IMG/VR virus record: IMGVR_UViG_3300031963_001062
Location: 1-21,324 of that record
Reading direction: 5' to 3' (one strand)
DNA: 21,324 nucleotides
Source of the DNA: a virus
In this document: positions 7,113 through 15,735 of the stretch, piece after piece
Numbering within the stretch: the first letter of the stretch is position 1
How the letters are laid out: each line of letters starts with the position of its first letter
Program-made: the position numbers and the translations under genes
Notes under the pieces: generated by a model
What the model was told of the DNA's origin: nothing
The model's database searches: none
Seen by the model: only the letters and a program-made list of their open reading frames with translations

Positions 7113-9469
7113 TGGCTATTTTAAACAATAGTAATGCCATCTCTAGTGGTGGCTATGACATAAATAACTCACTTCGCTTTAGAGCTAGTGCATCTGCTTA
7201 TCTAAATAGAACGCCAGCTAGTGCTGGAAATAGAAGAACATGGACATGGAGTGCATGGGTTAAAACATCACTTGATTGTTCATTTATGTATGCAAAAAAT
7301 GGCAACTATGGAACAAAAATATATTTTAATGATAATAAATTTGGTATTTTTGATTGGCAAGCTAACGTTGCAATTTATTGGGAAGTAGCATCTAGTGCAG
7401 TATTTCGTGACCCTAGTGCTTGGTATCACCTTGTTGTTGCAGTTGATACTACTCAAGCTACAGCATCAAATAGAGTTAAACTTTATGTTAATGGTAACCA
7501 AATAACAGCATTAGCAACTTCAAATTATCCCACTCAAAATTATGATGGAATAATGAATACTGCAAATCCTACTTTTATTGGAAAACAGTCTACAACTGTT
7601 TATGGTGAACAATCGTTTTTTGACGGCTATATGACTGAAGTAAACTTTGTTGATGGTTCTCAACTAACACCATCATCATTTGGTGAAACAGATACAACTA
7701 CAGGTTCATGGAAACCTAAAGCCTACACAGGCACATATGGCACTAATGGTTTCTACCTTAAATTCTCTGACATAGCTACTACATCAGGTTCTAATGCAGG
7801 TCTAGGTAAAGACTTTAGTGGTAATGCTAACTACTGGACTACTAATAACATATCTGTAACTGCTGGCACAACCTATGATGCTATGATAGACAGTCCTACG
7901 CTAACAAGTGCGACTGTGGCTAATTATCCTGTTTTAAATCCATTGCAAAAAGCAAGTGATGTTACAATATCAAACGGAAATTTAACAGAGTCTCAAGGAG
8001 CTACATATAGAACGACACCAACAACAATGTTTGCATCATCTGGAAAATGGTATGCTGAAATGGTTACTGATGGAGAAGTTGGCGTTGTGCGTGAAGGTGC
8101 ATTTGATATAAACACTAGATTTGGTTTAGGTACAGGACAATCAGGTGCATACGCATATAATGCTTATGATGGAAAAAAAATGAACAATGGAACAGAAACT
8201 TCTTACGGAGCTGGTTTTAGTGCATCAGATGTAATGGGTATTGCATTAGATTTAGACAATGGGACTGTTACATTTTATAAAAACAATGTTAGTCAAGGAA
8301 CTGCATTTAGCTCACTTCCTGCTGGCAATTATTCTTTTGCAACAGGACATGCAAATACAAGCTCAAACGTAAACTTCGGACAACGACCATTCGCATACAC
8401 ACCTCCTACAGGCTTTGTAAGACTAAACACATATAACCTACCTGATAGCACTATTAAAAAAGGTAATACTGTGATGGATGCAAATATTTGGACAGGTAAT
8501 GGAACAGGAATAACTATTACAAATAGCGGTGCAATGAAACCTGATTTAATGTGGATTAAGAGTAGGTCAGTAAATGGTTATTATCATGTATTAACTGACT
8601 CTGTTCGTGGTATTACAAAAGCATTGTATTCAAATGCAACAGACTCTGAAAATACTTTATCAACACGAGTAACTGCTATTAATAGCAATGGCTTTTCTCT
8701 TGGAACGTCTGGTGATGTAAATGACAATGCACAAACTTTTGTAGGTTGGCAATGGCAAGCTGGTCAAGGTTCAACATCATCTAACACTTCAGGTTCTATT
8801 ACATCTACTGTATCTGTAAATACAACTGCTGGGTTTAGTGTGGTAACTTATACAGGAAACGGAACTGCTGGAGCAACTATTGGGCATGGATTAGGTGTTG
8901 CACCTAAATTTATTATTATCAAGAAAAGGTCATCAACTGCTGACTGGGATGTTTACCATGCTTCTCTTGGTGCTACTAAAGCATTATACTTAAATAGAAC
9001 TGATGGTCAACAAACTGGAACCACATTCTGGAATGATACTGCTCCATCATCTACATTAACTACATTTGGAACAAGTCCTGATATTAATTCTAATGGTGTA
9101 ACATATGTTATGTATTCATGGGCAGAAATAGCAGGGTTTAGTAAGTTTGGTTCTTATACAGGTAATGGTTCTACAGATGGTCCGTTTATATATACAGGAT
9201 TTAGACCTAAGTTTTTAATGTTTAAAACCACTACTATTATTGGACATTGGGTAATAGTTGATACTTCTCGTAACACATATAATGTTATAGACAACTCTCT
9301 CTATCCAGATACTTCTGGCTCTGAAATAAATACAATTACAGATGTTGATTTTCTATCTAATGGATTTAAGTGGAGAGGTGTATTAGCTAACGAAACCAAT
9401 GTTAGTGGACAAGTTTATATCTACATGGCATTTGCAGAAAACCCATTTAAGAATAGTAACGCTTTTTAA
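7112..9469 (+). CDS. Large tail protein with LamG-like and SPRY domains, likely receptor binding
   Basis: 785 residues. Residues about 20-215 form a concanavalin/LamG-like fold (TWSAWVKTS, WYHLVVAVDTTQ, VKLYVNGNQ, FFDGYMTEVNFVDG). Residues about 290-430 look like a SPRY domain (GKWYAEMVTDGE, FGLGTGQSGAY, DVMGIALDLDNGTVTFYKNN, NVNFGQRPF). The rest contains three units of about 100 residues, each opening with TGNG (461, 581, 683), then a P-x-[FL]-[IML] strand and W-x-V and S-N-G-[FV] elements, as in the DUF7483 domains of phage fibres. LamG and SPRY folds bind glycans or proteins, so host-surface binding is the natural inference. Starts with ATG overlapping the previous stop. The C-terminal AFAENPFKN motif is common in such proteins. 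Confidence 0.78.
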   Translation: MAILNNSNAISSGGYDINNSLRFRASASAYLNRTPASAGNRRTWTWSAWVKTSLDCSFMYAKNGNYGTKIYFNDNKFGIFDWQANVAIYWEVASSAVFRDPSAWYHLVVAVDTTQATASNRVKLYVNGNQITALATSNYPTQNYDGIMNTANPTFIGKQSTTVYGEQSFFDGYMTEVNFVDGSQLTPSSFGETDTTTGSWKPKAYTGTYGTNGFYLKFSDIATTSGSNAGLGKDFSGNANYWTTNNISVTAGTTYDAMIDSPTLTSATVANYPVLNPLQKASDVTISNGNLTESQGATYRTTPTTMFASSGKWYAEMVTDGEVGVVREGAFDINTRFGLGTGQSGAYAYNAYDGKKMNNGTETSYGAGFSASDVMGIALDLDNGTVTFYKNNVSQGTAFSSLPAGNYSFATGHANTSSNVNFGQRPFAYTPPTGFVRLNTYNLPDSTIKKGNTVMDANIWTGNGTGITITNSGAMKPDLMWIKSRSVNGYYHVLTDSVRGITKALYSNATDSENTLSTRVTAINSNGFSLGTSGDVNDNAQTFVGWQWQAGQGSTSSNTSGSITSTVSVNTTAGFSVVTYTGNGTAGATIGHGLGVAPKFIIIKKRSSTADWDVYHASLGATKALYLNRTDGQQTGTTFWNDTAPSSTLTTFGTSPDINSNGVTYVMYSWAEIAGFSKFGSYTGNGSTDGPFIYTGFRPKFLMFKTTTIIGHWVIVDTSRNTYNVIDNSLYPDTSGSEINTITDVDFLSNGFKWRGVLANETNVSGQVYIYMAFAENPFKNSNAF

Positions 9470-9481
9470 CAAGGAAAAATT

Positions 9482-10012
9482 ATGTTTTTATTAAACGGCA
9501 ACAGACTTCCAGAAGGCACATCCTTCTATGACGCTAATGGAGTTCAATATGGCTCTGGTTGGCTTAACCAAGCTACAGAAGCACAAAAACTAGCTATTGG
9601 TATTACATGGGTAGCAGACCCTGCACCAGTTGATACTCGCTTCTACTGGGACACAGATTTACCTAAAGCCCTAGAAGATAAACTTGAAACTAAACAAGAT
9701 GGTTCACCACTCTATAAACAAGTGTATGACAAAGTTACAAAGTCTATGGTTGACACTACAGAACAAGTCGTTACTAAAGGTCTAAAGTCTAACTTTATTG
9801 CACAAGTTAAACAAACTGCTGGTTCATTACTAGCTAATACTGACTGGTATGTAGTTCGTAAAACAGAACGCAATGTAGACATTCCTGCTAACGTAGTTAC
9901 TAAACGTGCAGCTATCGTTACAGAAGCAGACAGACTTGAAACAGCAATTACTAATGCAGCAAATGTAGAAGCTCTTATTGAGGTATTAAACGCACAAAAC
10001 TGGAGTGAGTAA
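9482..10012 (+). CDS. Tail-fibre-associated protein, possible fibre assembly/chaperone type
   Basis: 176 residues, acidic and helical in its C-terminal half. The N-terminal MFLLNGNRLPEGTSFYDANG and VQYGSGWLNQATEAQKLAIG segments introduce a protein whose C-terminal part contains TDWYVVRKTERNVDIPANVV (about residues 120-139), resembling the 'DWYVIRK' region of DUF4376-like and tail-fibre-assembly proteins that sit next to fibre genes and help fibres fold or join the particle. A clear AAGGA Shine-Dalgarno precedes the ATG. Its place directly behind the large LamG/SPRY gene supports a role with that appendage, but a structural role cannot be excluded. It shares one base with the next gene. Confidence 0.6.
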   Translation: MFLLNGNRLPEGTSFYDANGVQYGSGWLNQATEAQKLAIGITWVADPAPVDTRFYWDTDLPKALEDKLETKQDGSPLYKQVYDKVTKSMVDTTEQVVTKGLKSNFIAQVKQTAGSLLANTDWYVVRKTERNVDIPANVVTKRAAIVTEADRLETAITNAANVEALIEVLNAQNWSE

Positions 10013-11433
10013 TGCCTACTCAAAGGATACAATTTACAGAGTGGTTACCAGACCAGCCTACTACGACTGGAGCTTTACTAGAGGCTAATAACGTCTATCC
10101 ACTAACGATAGGCTATGGTCCATTTCCATTATCTGCTGACTATTCTAGTGCAGCTAGTGAAGACTTAAACAATGTAACTGCAGCTAAGTTTAACTTAGAA
10201 ACACAGTTATTTGCAGGTGGAAATACTAAACTATTTAAGTTTAACCCAGCTACTACAGCTTTGGTAAACGTAAGTAAAACAGGCAATTATTCTAGCTCAG
10301 AACGCTGGAGTTTTACACAATTTGGTAGTGCAATATTAGCATCTAATAACACAGCTAAAATACAAGTATGGTATATAGGAACTTCTAGTCTTTTTGCAGA
10401 CGTATCTGCTACAGCTCCTGTAGCTAAATTTATTACAGTAGTTAGAGACTTTGTAGTGGCTGCTAACATTAGTGGCACTCCTAACAAATTACAATGGTCA
10501 GACATTAATGATGAAACTGACTGGACTTCAGGCGGTGCTTCACAAGCCGACTATCAAATTATAGCAGAAGGTGGAAACATTACTGGCATTACAGGCGGTG
10601 AATTTGGTATTGTTTTATTAGAACGTGCTATTTACCGCATGTCATATATTGGTTCACCATTATTTTTCCAGTTTGACGCTATCTCAAGAAACCTAGGTTG
10701 TAATACACCAGGTTCAGTTACACAATACGGACCTACTACATACTTCTTAGCGGATGACGGTTTCTATGGTTGTGACGGTACTAATGTATATAACATTGGT
10801 AACGATAAGGTAGACGAATACTTTTACGAAAACATGGCTTTAGCACAACAAGATACTATTAGTGCTGCTGTAGACCCAATTAGAAACATTGTTATATGGA
10901 ATTATCCTAATACTTCAGGTGGTCGTTCATTACTTATCTACAATTGGTTAGTTAAGAAATGGTCTTCTGCTAGTACTACTTCAGAATACATTGTATCACT
11001 AGCTTCATCTACTATTACTTTAGAAGGTTTAGATGCTTACGGTACTATAGACACACTTCCTGCTTCACTAGACAGTCGTGTTTGGTCAGGCGGTAAGTTC
11101 TTATTTGGTGGTGCAGACGGTGCTAAAATTGTTACATTTACTGGTGTCAATTCTACTGCGTCTATTGTAGTAGGTGAAATGGAATTTGGATATAACTCTA
11201 TAGTAACTAATGCTCGTTCTCAAATAGATAATGGTGCAGTTACAATAGCTGTTGCATCTCGTAAAGAGTTAGATGACTCTATTACTTATAGTTCTACAGT
11301 TACACAAAACTCAGATGGAAAATGTCCATTACGTTCTTATGGTCGCTATCATAGACTTAAAGTTACACCTACAGGAACATGGACACATGCTATATCTGTA
11401 GATGTAGACTACACACAAAGCGGAAATAGATAA
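10012..11433 (+). CDS. Tail nozzle/hub candidate (beta-propeller-like, gp10-like)
   Basis: 473 residues, mainly beta strands. It opens with an IQFTEWLPDQPTTTGALLEA segment and VYPLTIGYGPFPLS; repeated blocks such as TKLFKFNP, RWSFTQFGSAILASN, FVVAANISGTPNKLQWSDIN, FGIVLLERAIYRMSYIG and TYFLADDGFYGCDG suggest four or more propeller-like blades, a pattern shared by tail nozzle and DNA-stabilisation proteins (P22 gp10 and relatives) of short-tailed phages. Position between fibres and the ejection-type genes fits such a hub. Residues 336-358 carry a third copy of the TLxxLDxYG motif found twice in the protein encoded at 5458-6432. No enzymatic motif. Assignment by overall pattern and location only. 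Confidence 0.6.
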   Translation: MPTQRIQFTEWLPDQPTTTGALLEANNVYPLTIGYGPFPLSADYSSAASEDLNNVTAAKFNLETQLFAGGNTKLFKFNPATTALVNVSKTGNYSSSERWSFTQFGSAILASNNTAKIQVWYIGTSSLFADVSATAPVAKFITVVRDFVVAANISGTPNKLQWSDINDETDWTSGGASQADYQIIAEGGNITGITGGEFGIVLLERAIYRMSYIGSPLFFQFDAISRNLGCNTPGSVTQYGPTTYFLADDGFYGCDGTNVYNIGNDKVDEYFYENMALAQQDTISAAVDPIRNIVIWNYPNTSGGRSLLIYNWLVKKWSSASTTSEYIVSLASSTITLEGLDAYGTIDTLPASLDSRVWSGGKFLFGGADGAKIVTFTGVNSTASIVVGEMEFGYNSIVTNARSQIDNGAVTIAVASRKELDDSITYSSTVTQNSDGKCPLRSYGRYHRLKVTPTGTWTHAISVDVDYTQSGNR

Positions 11434-12251
11434 TGTCTAGGGACATGTATCGTAAGTTAAATTGGCAAGGTGGCACACCTCGTGAAGTATCAGAAATAGT
11501 AAACAATTTAGTAGAAGGTAAGTCTAACAACACAGGTGAAATTACTTTAGCTGCTAGTGGTGCTACAACTACAACCATTAGTGATGAACGTATAGGTTTT
11601 AATTCTGTAGTATTACTAATGCCAACTACAGCTACTGCTGCTAGTACAACGTATGCTGAATTTCCTTATGGTGCATGGCAAGATAGCACAACACAGTCAG
11701 CAGCAAGTACGACTACAGCATATCCTATTACATTTGATACTGTAGACTATGAAAGTGGAATTACATTAACAAGTAGCTCTCGTTTAACAGCTACTTATGC
11801 TGGACTATATAACCTTCAATTTAGTTTTCAATTATCTAATTTAGCCAACTCTACAGAAGATGTAGATGTATGGTTTAGAGTAAATGGTACGGATGTAGCC
11901 AAGTCTAATAGTATATTTGGTTTAGCACCTAGAAAAAATGCTAGTAACCCATATCATATAATTGCATCCATGAACTTTTTTGTTTCATTAGCTGCTACAG
12001 ACTATGTGCAGATTATGTGGAGAGCATCTAGTACAGACGTTACTATTAAAGCTCAAGCAGCACAAACATCACCTACTAGACCAACAACACCTAGTGTTAT
12101 TGCTACTATGCAATATGTATCTGCTGGAGGTTACTCATCTAATGTATTTGGTGGTGTATATGTAAGTTCTACCACTAAAGGTAGTGCAGTTATTACGCAT
12201 CCAGCTAACACATTAACAGACAAGACATACAGGTATCTAATTGTAGCGTGA
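11433..12251 (+). CDS. Tail/fibre protein with a C1q-like beta domain
   Basis: 272 residues. The N-terminal 60 residues (YRKLNWQGGTPREVSEIVNN followed by a Thr-rich TLAASGATTTTI stretch) resemble the adaptor segment placed in front of fibre domains in many phages of aquatic bacteria. The middle part (about 85-215) with GITLTSSSRLTATYAGLYNLQFSFQ-like strands, DVWFRVNGTDVAKS and YVQIMWRASSTDVTIKA is a jelly-roll beta sandwich of the C1q/TNF type, which in phage fibres usually forms trimers. The final 60 residues are another beta segment (about 225-272). Structural or receptor-contact role inferred. One-base overlap with the previous gene; its stop codon overlaps a promoter-like sequence. Confidence 0.62.
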   Translation: MSRDMYRKLNWQGGTPREVSEIVNNLVEGKSNNTGEITLAASGATTTTISDERIGFNSVVLLMPTTATAASTTYAEFPYGAWQDSTTQSAASTTTAYPITFDTVDYESGITLTSSSRLTATYAGLYNLQFSFQLSNLANSTEDVDVWFRVNGTDVAKSNSIFGLAPRKNASNPYHIIASMNFFVSLAATDYVQIMWRASSTDVTIKAQAAQTSPTRPTTPSVIATMQYVSAGGYSSNVFGGVYVSSTTKGSAVITHPANTLTDKTYRYLIVA

Positions 12252-12257
12252 TATAAT
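12249..12257 (+). promoter_or_regulatory. Extended -10 promoter candidate before the GNAT-like gene
   Basis: TGATATAAT, an exact match to the extended -10 form and to 853-861. It overlaps the TGA stop of the upstream gene. The distance from its last base to the next ATG at 12264 is 6 bases, so the predicted +1 is the A of that ATG, which would give a leaderless mRNA. There is no -35 box at the normal distance and no Shine-Dalgarno before the ATG. Confidence 0.35.
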
Positions 12258-12263
12258 AGTTGC

Positions 12264-12662
12264 ATGATATTACACTATATACCTAAAGATAAATTAAGAG
12301 AACATTGGGATTATGTTAAACATGGTCTTGAATTAGTAAGAGCAAAAGGTCACACATCTTGGATAGTTGAAGATGTTTATTGTGACTGTTACGAAAACAG
12401 GTCTATGTTATTTTTAGGCATCATAGATAACAAGGCAGTAGGTTTTGTAGTACTTCAACCATTAGGAGATACGCTTCATGTATGGGCTTCTTGGTCTACT
12501 ATTAATGACAATACACTCTTTCAACAAGCATTTCAAGAAATTCAAACGATAGCAAAACAAGGCGGTAAGTCTAAAGTTACATTCAATTCACAACGAAAAG
12601 GATGGGAACGTAGAGCAAGACTAATGGGTTTTAAACCTCAAACATGGGAATATACACTTTAA
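12264..12662 (+). CDS. GNAT-fold acetyltransferase-like protein
   Basis: 132 residues. The order of segments HYIPKDKLREHWDYVKHGLE, WIVEDVYCDCYENRSMLFLG, NKAVGFVVLQPL and a closing SKVTFNSQRKGWERRARLMG (about residues 108-127) matches small GNAT-like proteins encoded among phage virion genes, where the 'RKGWERRA' element is a family hallmark. In T7-like phages a protein in this position (gp13-like) is needed for assembly of internal virion proteins; here that link is inference from position and shape. The canonical acetyl-CoA R/Q-x-x-G-x-G/A loop is not clearly visible, so it may have lost catalysis or be purely structural. It lies immediately upstream of the four ejection-type genes. No Shine-Dalgarno is seen. 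Confidence 0.65.
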   Translation: MILHYIPKDKLREHWDYVKHGLELVRAKGHTSWIVEDVYCDCYENRSMLFLGIIDNKAVGFVVLQPLGDTLHVWASWSTINDNTLFQQAFQEIQTIAKQGGKSKVTFNSQRKGWERRARLMGFKPQTWEYTL

Positions 12663-12672
12663 GGAACTAGAT

Positions 12673-13797
12673 ATGTTTAAGTTACACAATTGGGTACAAG
12701 AATTAGTACAATCATTTACATTTTATGGTGGTGGTGGGTCAGGTGGTGGAGGTACAACTACTTCTAAAACTTCTTCTGAGTTAGACCCAACAGTTAGACC
12801 GTTTGTAGAATATGGTTTACAAGAAGCTAAAACATTATACGGTACTCCTGGTCCTTCTTACTATCCTGGCTCAACTTATGTTGGACCATCTTCTCAAACA
12901 GAAGCAGCATTAAAAGCAGCTCAAACAAGAGCTATGACAGGAAGTCCATTATCTTCAGCAGCTCAAGCTCAACAATTGGGTACTGTAGGTGGTGCATATT
13001 TAGGTGCTAACCCATATTTTGAAGCAGCAATGAGACCTGCAGTAAGTTCAGCTACTACTGCATATAATGATGCAATTAAAGGCGCATTTGGCACATCATC
13101 ATTAGCTGGTCGTTATGGTTCTGGTGCTATGGCAGATTTAACAGGTCGTGCTAATAAAACACTTGCTGATACATTGGCAGGAAAAGCTGGAGAACTTGCT
13201 TATACCAATTATGCTACAGAACGTGGCTTACAAAACCAAGCTGCAGTTAATGCTCCACAAATGGCTGCTGCTGACTATGCAGACATTCAACAATTAGCCA
13301 ACGTAGGTAAAACTGCTGAAGGCTATCAACAAACAGCATTACAATCAGCTATTGACCGTTATAACTACGAACAAAACTTACCATATCAAAAACTTTCTGC
13401 ATACCTTGGTGCTGCTTATGGCTCACCTCAAGGTCAAGTTTCTACATCACAACAACAGTCTAGTGGTGGTGGCAAGATTGTATGTACAGCTATGAATGCT
13501 GAATATGGCTTTGGTAGTTTCCGTAACGCTATCTGGTTAGCTCAGTCTAAAGACTTAGACCCAGCATACGAAAAAGGTTACCATGCACTATTCTTACCAT
13601 TAGTAAACTACGCTTACAAAGCAGGTGAAAAGAATGCCCTACAACGCATTTTAAGGGGTGTTTTAGAGCATATCGCAAGACACCGTACTGCTGATATATG
13701 GAAACAAAAACGTGGTAAAACTAGAGATAATTATGGCATGATTTATCGTGCTATTTTAGAACCAATTTGTTATGTAGTAGGAAAGGTAGGTAAATAA
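12673..13797 (+). CDS. Internal virion/ejection-type protein with Gly-rich linker
   Basis: 374 residues. It has a short N-terminal segment, a GGGGSGGGG linker at residues 19-27, an Ala/Gln/Gly-rich helical middle (about 40-255; for example SGAMADLTGRANKTLADTLAG), a second linker with STSQQQSSGGG, and a separate C-terminal domain at about 268-374 (TAMNAEYGFGSFRNAIWLA, YEKGYHALFLPLVNYAYKAG, then a basic RHRTADIWKQKRGKTRDN). The C-terminal block is a recognisable module of phage structural proteins near tail or ejection genes. The Ala/Gln-rich middle fits internal virion proteins, but the exact role is inference. AAGGA Shine-Dalgarno at 12661-12665 is 7 bases before the ATG. Shares one base with the next gene. 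Confidence 0.6.
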   Translation: MFKLHNWVQELVQSFTFYGGGGSGGGGTTTSKTSSELDPTVRPFVEYGLQEAKTLYGTPGPSYYPGSTYVGPSSQTEAALKAAQTRAMTGSPLSSAAQAQQLGTVGGAYLGANPYFEAAMRPAVSSATTAYNDAIKGAFGTSSLAGRYGSGAMADLTGRANKTLADTLAGKAGELAYTNYATERGLQNQAAVNAPQMAAADYADIQQLANVGKTAEGYQQTALQSAIDRYNYEQNLPYQKLSAYLGAAYGSPQGQVSTSQQQSSGGGKIVCTAMNAEYGFGSFRNAIWLAQSKDLDPAYEKGYHALFLPLVNYAYKAGEKNALQRILRGVLEHIARHRTADIWKQKRGKTRDNYGMIYRAILEPICYVVGKVGK

Positions 13798-14522
13798 TGG
13801 GCGCACCAATATTAATTCCAGCAGCAATAGGTGCTGTAGGTTCAGCAGCAATGGGTAAAAGTCCTATTACCGGTGCTTTAATGGGCGGTGCTTTAGGTGG
13901 TTTTGGTTCAGCATCTGGTTTATTTGGTGCAGGTGCTACAGGAGCAGGTGCTACACAAGCAGCAGGTGCAGCAGCTCCATCTTCACTTTTTGGTGCTACA
14001 GAAGCTATTAGTCCATTTACTCCTACAGGTGTATTAGGCACACAAACAATGAACTCAGCATTAACAGGTATGCAACCTGCTTTAGGTATGGCAGGTGAAC
14101 AATTTGCAGCACAAAATGCACCTATGTTTGCAGGTCAAGGCGGTATGTTTGATGTAGCTGGTACACAAAACCAAATTTTAGGTGGCATTGGTCAACAAAC
14201 AGCAATGGGTGGTGGTGGATTTGACCCATCATTTATGGGTGGTATTCAAAGAGGTGTTGAGTCAGGTTATGGAGCATTATCAGATTGGGCTAAAGCTAAC
14301 CCTATGCAAGCATTATCTACTACAGGTCAAGCTATTCAAGCAGTAAGCCCACAAGAGCAACAACCACAAATAGGTCAACCTGCAATTCCACCAATTACAA
14401 AAGGTACATATAATGCAGCACCTACATTAGGTCAAGGTCCAAATGAAAGAGTAGCTACTAGAATGCAAGTTACTCCTAACCAACTTAATTTATACCCTTC
14501 ATTCTATAGAGGAGGCTATTAA
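13797..14522 (+). CDS. Gly/Ala-rich virion (ejection-type) protein
   Basis: 241 residues, low complexity. The first 60 residues are almost only Gly, Ala, Met, Ser, Ile and Leu (for example GAVGSAAMGKSPITGALMGG), which suggests a membrane-active or flexible segment; then a Met/Gln/Gly-rich part (MFAGQGGMFDVAGTQNQILG) and a Pro/Gln-rich tail (QEQQPQIGQPAIPPITK), closing with NLYPSFYRGGY. No catalytic motif. Proteins of this composition are typical of short-tailed phage ejection proteins that are injected with the genome, which fits its place between two others. Function inferred from composition and neighbours only. Start uses a TAATG one-base overlap. Confidence 0.55.
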   Translation: MGAPILIPAAIGAVGSAAMGKSPITGALMGGALGGFGSASGLFGAGATGAGATQAAGAAAPSSLFGATEAISPFTPTGVLGTQTMNSALTGMQPALGMAGEQFAAQNAPMFAGQGGMFDVAGTQNQILGGIGQQTAMGGGGFDPSFMGGIQRGVESGYGALSDWAKANPMQALSTTGQAIQAVSPQEQQPQIGQPAIPPITKGTYNAAPTLGQGPNERVATRMQVTPNQLNLYPSFYRGGY

Positions 14523-14523
14523 T

Positions 14524-15735
14524 ATGGCTTTTTTCCCTACAAACACAAGTGGTTTTTTTGATGGTATGAATATTTTTGGTGCTAAACAACCTGATTATTT
14601 AAAAGGCATATTATCACCAGAAGAATTACAAAAGGTTGAAAATCAATCTTTTATGCAAGGTCTTTTAGGAACTGCAGCAACATATTTAGCACAACCTAAA
14701 AACCAAGGATATGGTTCTGCATTACCTTATTTAGGTAAGGCTTATCTTGGTGGTATGCAACAATCTCAAGGTGCTTATGATACTGCTACACAAAATTTAC
14801 TTACTAAAGGTAAATTAACTGAAATGCAACGTGAAGTAGAAAAAACTAAATTAGAACGTGATGCAATAAATGAGTTAATTAAAGACCCTGCTATTGCTAA
14901 TGACCCAGTTGCTAAAGCAGCAATATTAGCTGGAGGAGTTAAAACAGGTTTAGAATATATTAGACCTGCTATTTCTACAGATAGAGATGCTTATGCTATG
15001 GCAAATTATGGAAAAGTATTTAATAAATTAACTTCTCCAGAACAAAAAGATGTTCTTAAACAGCTTCAAGATGTTAAATTACAAGCAGCTCCTTATTATC
15101 AAGCAGTTCCAACCGAAGAAGGTTATGCACGTTTTAATGCAAGAACTGGTAATTTAGAACCATTAACTGTTGGAGGTAAACAAGTATTACCTGCAGCATA
15201 TTCACCAACATTACAAGGCGCAATTAAAGCTGAAGAAGCTACAGCAACTTCAAAAGCTAAAAAAGTAGCAGGTATGGAAGGTGCTTCAGACATTATTGGT
15301 CAAGCTGAAATGGTATTAAAAGGTCAAAAAGTTAATGAGCAAGGTCAAATAATACCTGCACCTAAACCAACACAAAGCGGTATTGGAACATTAGTTGACA
15401 TTAGTGGTGCTGTATTTGGTAAAGCTCCACAAGGTGCTGCTGAAGCAGATAAACTTAAAGCTCTTGGTGGTCAACTTGTATCAAAAATGCCACGTATGGA
15501 AGGTCCACAATCTGACTATGATGTTCAAAACTATAAAGAAATGGCTGGTCGTGTTGGAGACTCAACTCTTCCAATTGAAAGACGTTTAGCTGCTCTTGAA
15601 ACAGTAAAACAAATTGTTCAAAAATATGAACCATTAAATCAACCTCAAGGTAAAACTGTTGTTAGAACTGGAAAAGATAAATCAGGTAAAACAGTTGTTC
15701 AATATTCTGATGGGAGTATAGGTTATGGCAATTAA
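14524..15735 (+). CDS. Internal virion/ejection-type protein
   Basis: 403 residues, mostly helical. Residues about 93-120 (KGKLTEMQREVEKTKLERDA, then INELI) are predicted coiled coil; the C-terminal third has a KMPRMEGPQSDYDVQNYKEM segment followed by PIERRLAALETVKQIVQKY, which I associate with internal virion or DNA-transfer proteins of phages. The last part (KTVVRTGKDKSGKTVVQYSD) is a basic beta hairpin. The strongest Shine-Dalgarno in this region (AGAGGAGG at 14508-14515) lies 8 bases before the ATG, suggesting strong translation. It overlaps the next gene by 11 bases. Assigned by sequence pattern and position among similar genes; no enzyme motif is present. Confidence 0.6.
   Translation: MAFFPTNTSGFFDGMNIFGAKQPDYLKGILSPEELQKVENQSFMQGLLGTAATYLAQPKNQGYGSALPYLGKAYLGGMQQSQGAYDTATQNLLTKGKLTEMQREVEKTKLERDAINELIKDPAIANDPVAKAAILAGGVKTGLEYIRPAISTDRDAYAMANYGKVFNKLTSPEQKDVLKQLQDVKLQAAPYYQAVPTEEGYARFNARTGNLEPLTVGGKQVLPAAYSPTLQGAIKAEEATATSKAKKVAGMEGASDIIGQAEMVLKGQKVNEQGQIIPAPKPTQSGIGTLVDISGAVFGKAPQGAAEADKLKALGGQLVSKMPRMEGPQSDYDVQNYKEMAGRVGDSTLPIERRLAALETVKQIVQKYEPLNQPQGKTVVRTGKDKSGKTVVQYSDGSIGYGN

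Noticed and set aside
12727-12753. GGGGSGGGG-coding stretch resembling an engineered linker
   Set aside because: Codons follow the surrounding usage and the flanks are ordinary phage sequence; natural glycine linkers occur in virion proteins.
15395-15589. 64-residue alternative plus-strand frame inside the ejection-type gene
   Set aside because: No Shine-Dalgarno, unlike any family, and fully inside a well-supported gene.
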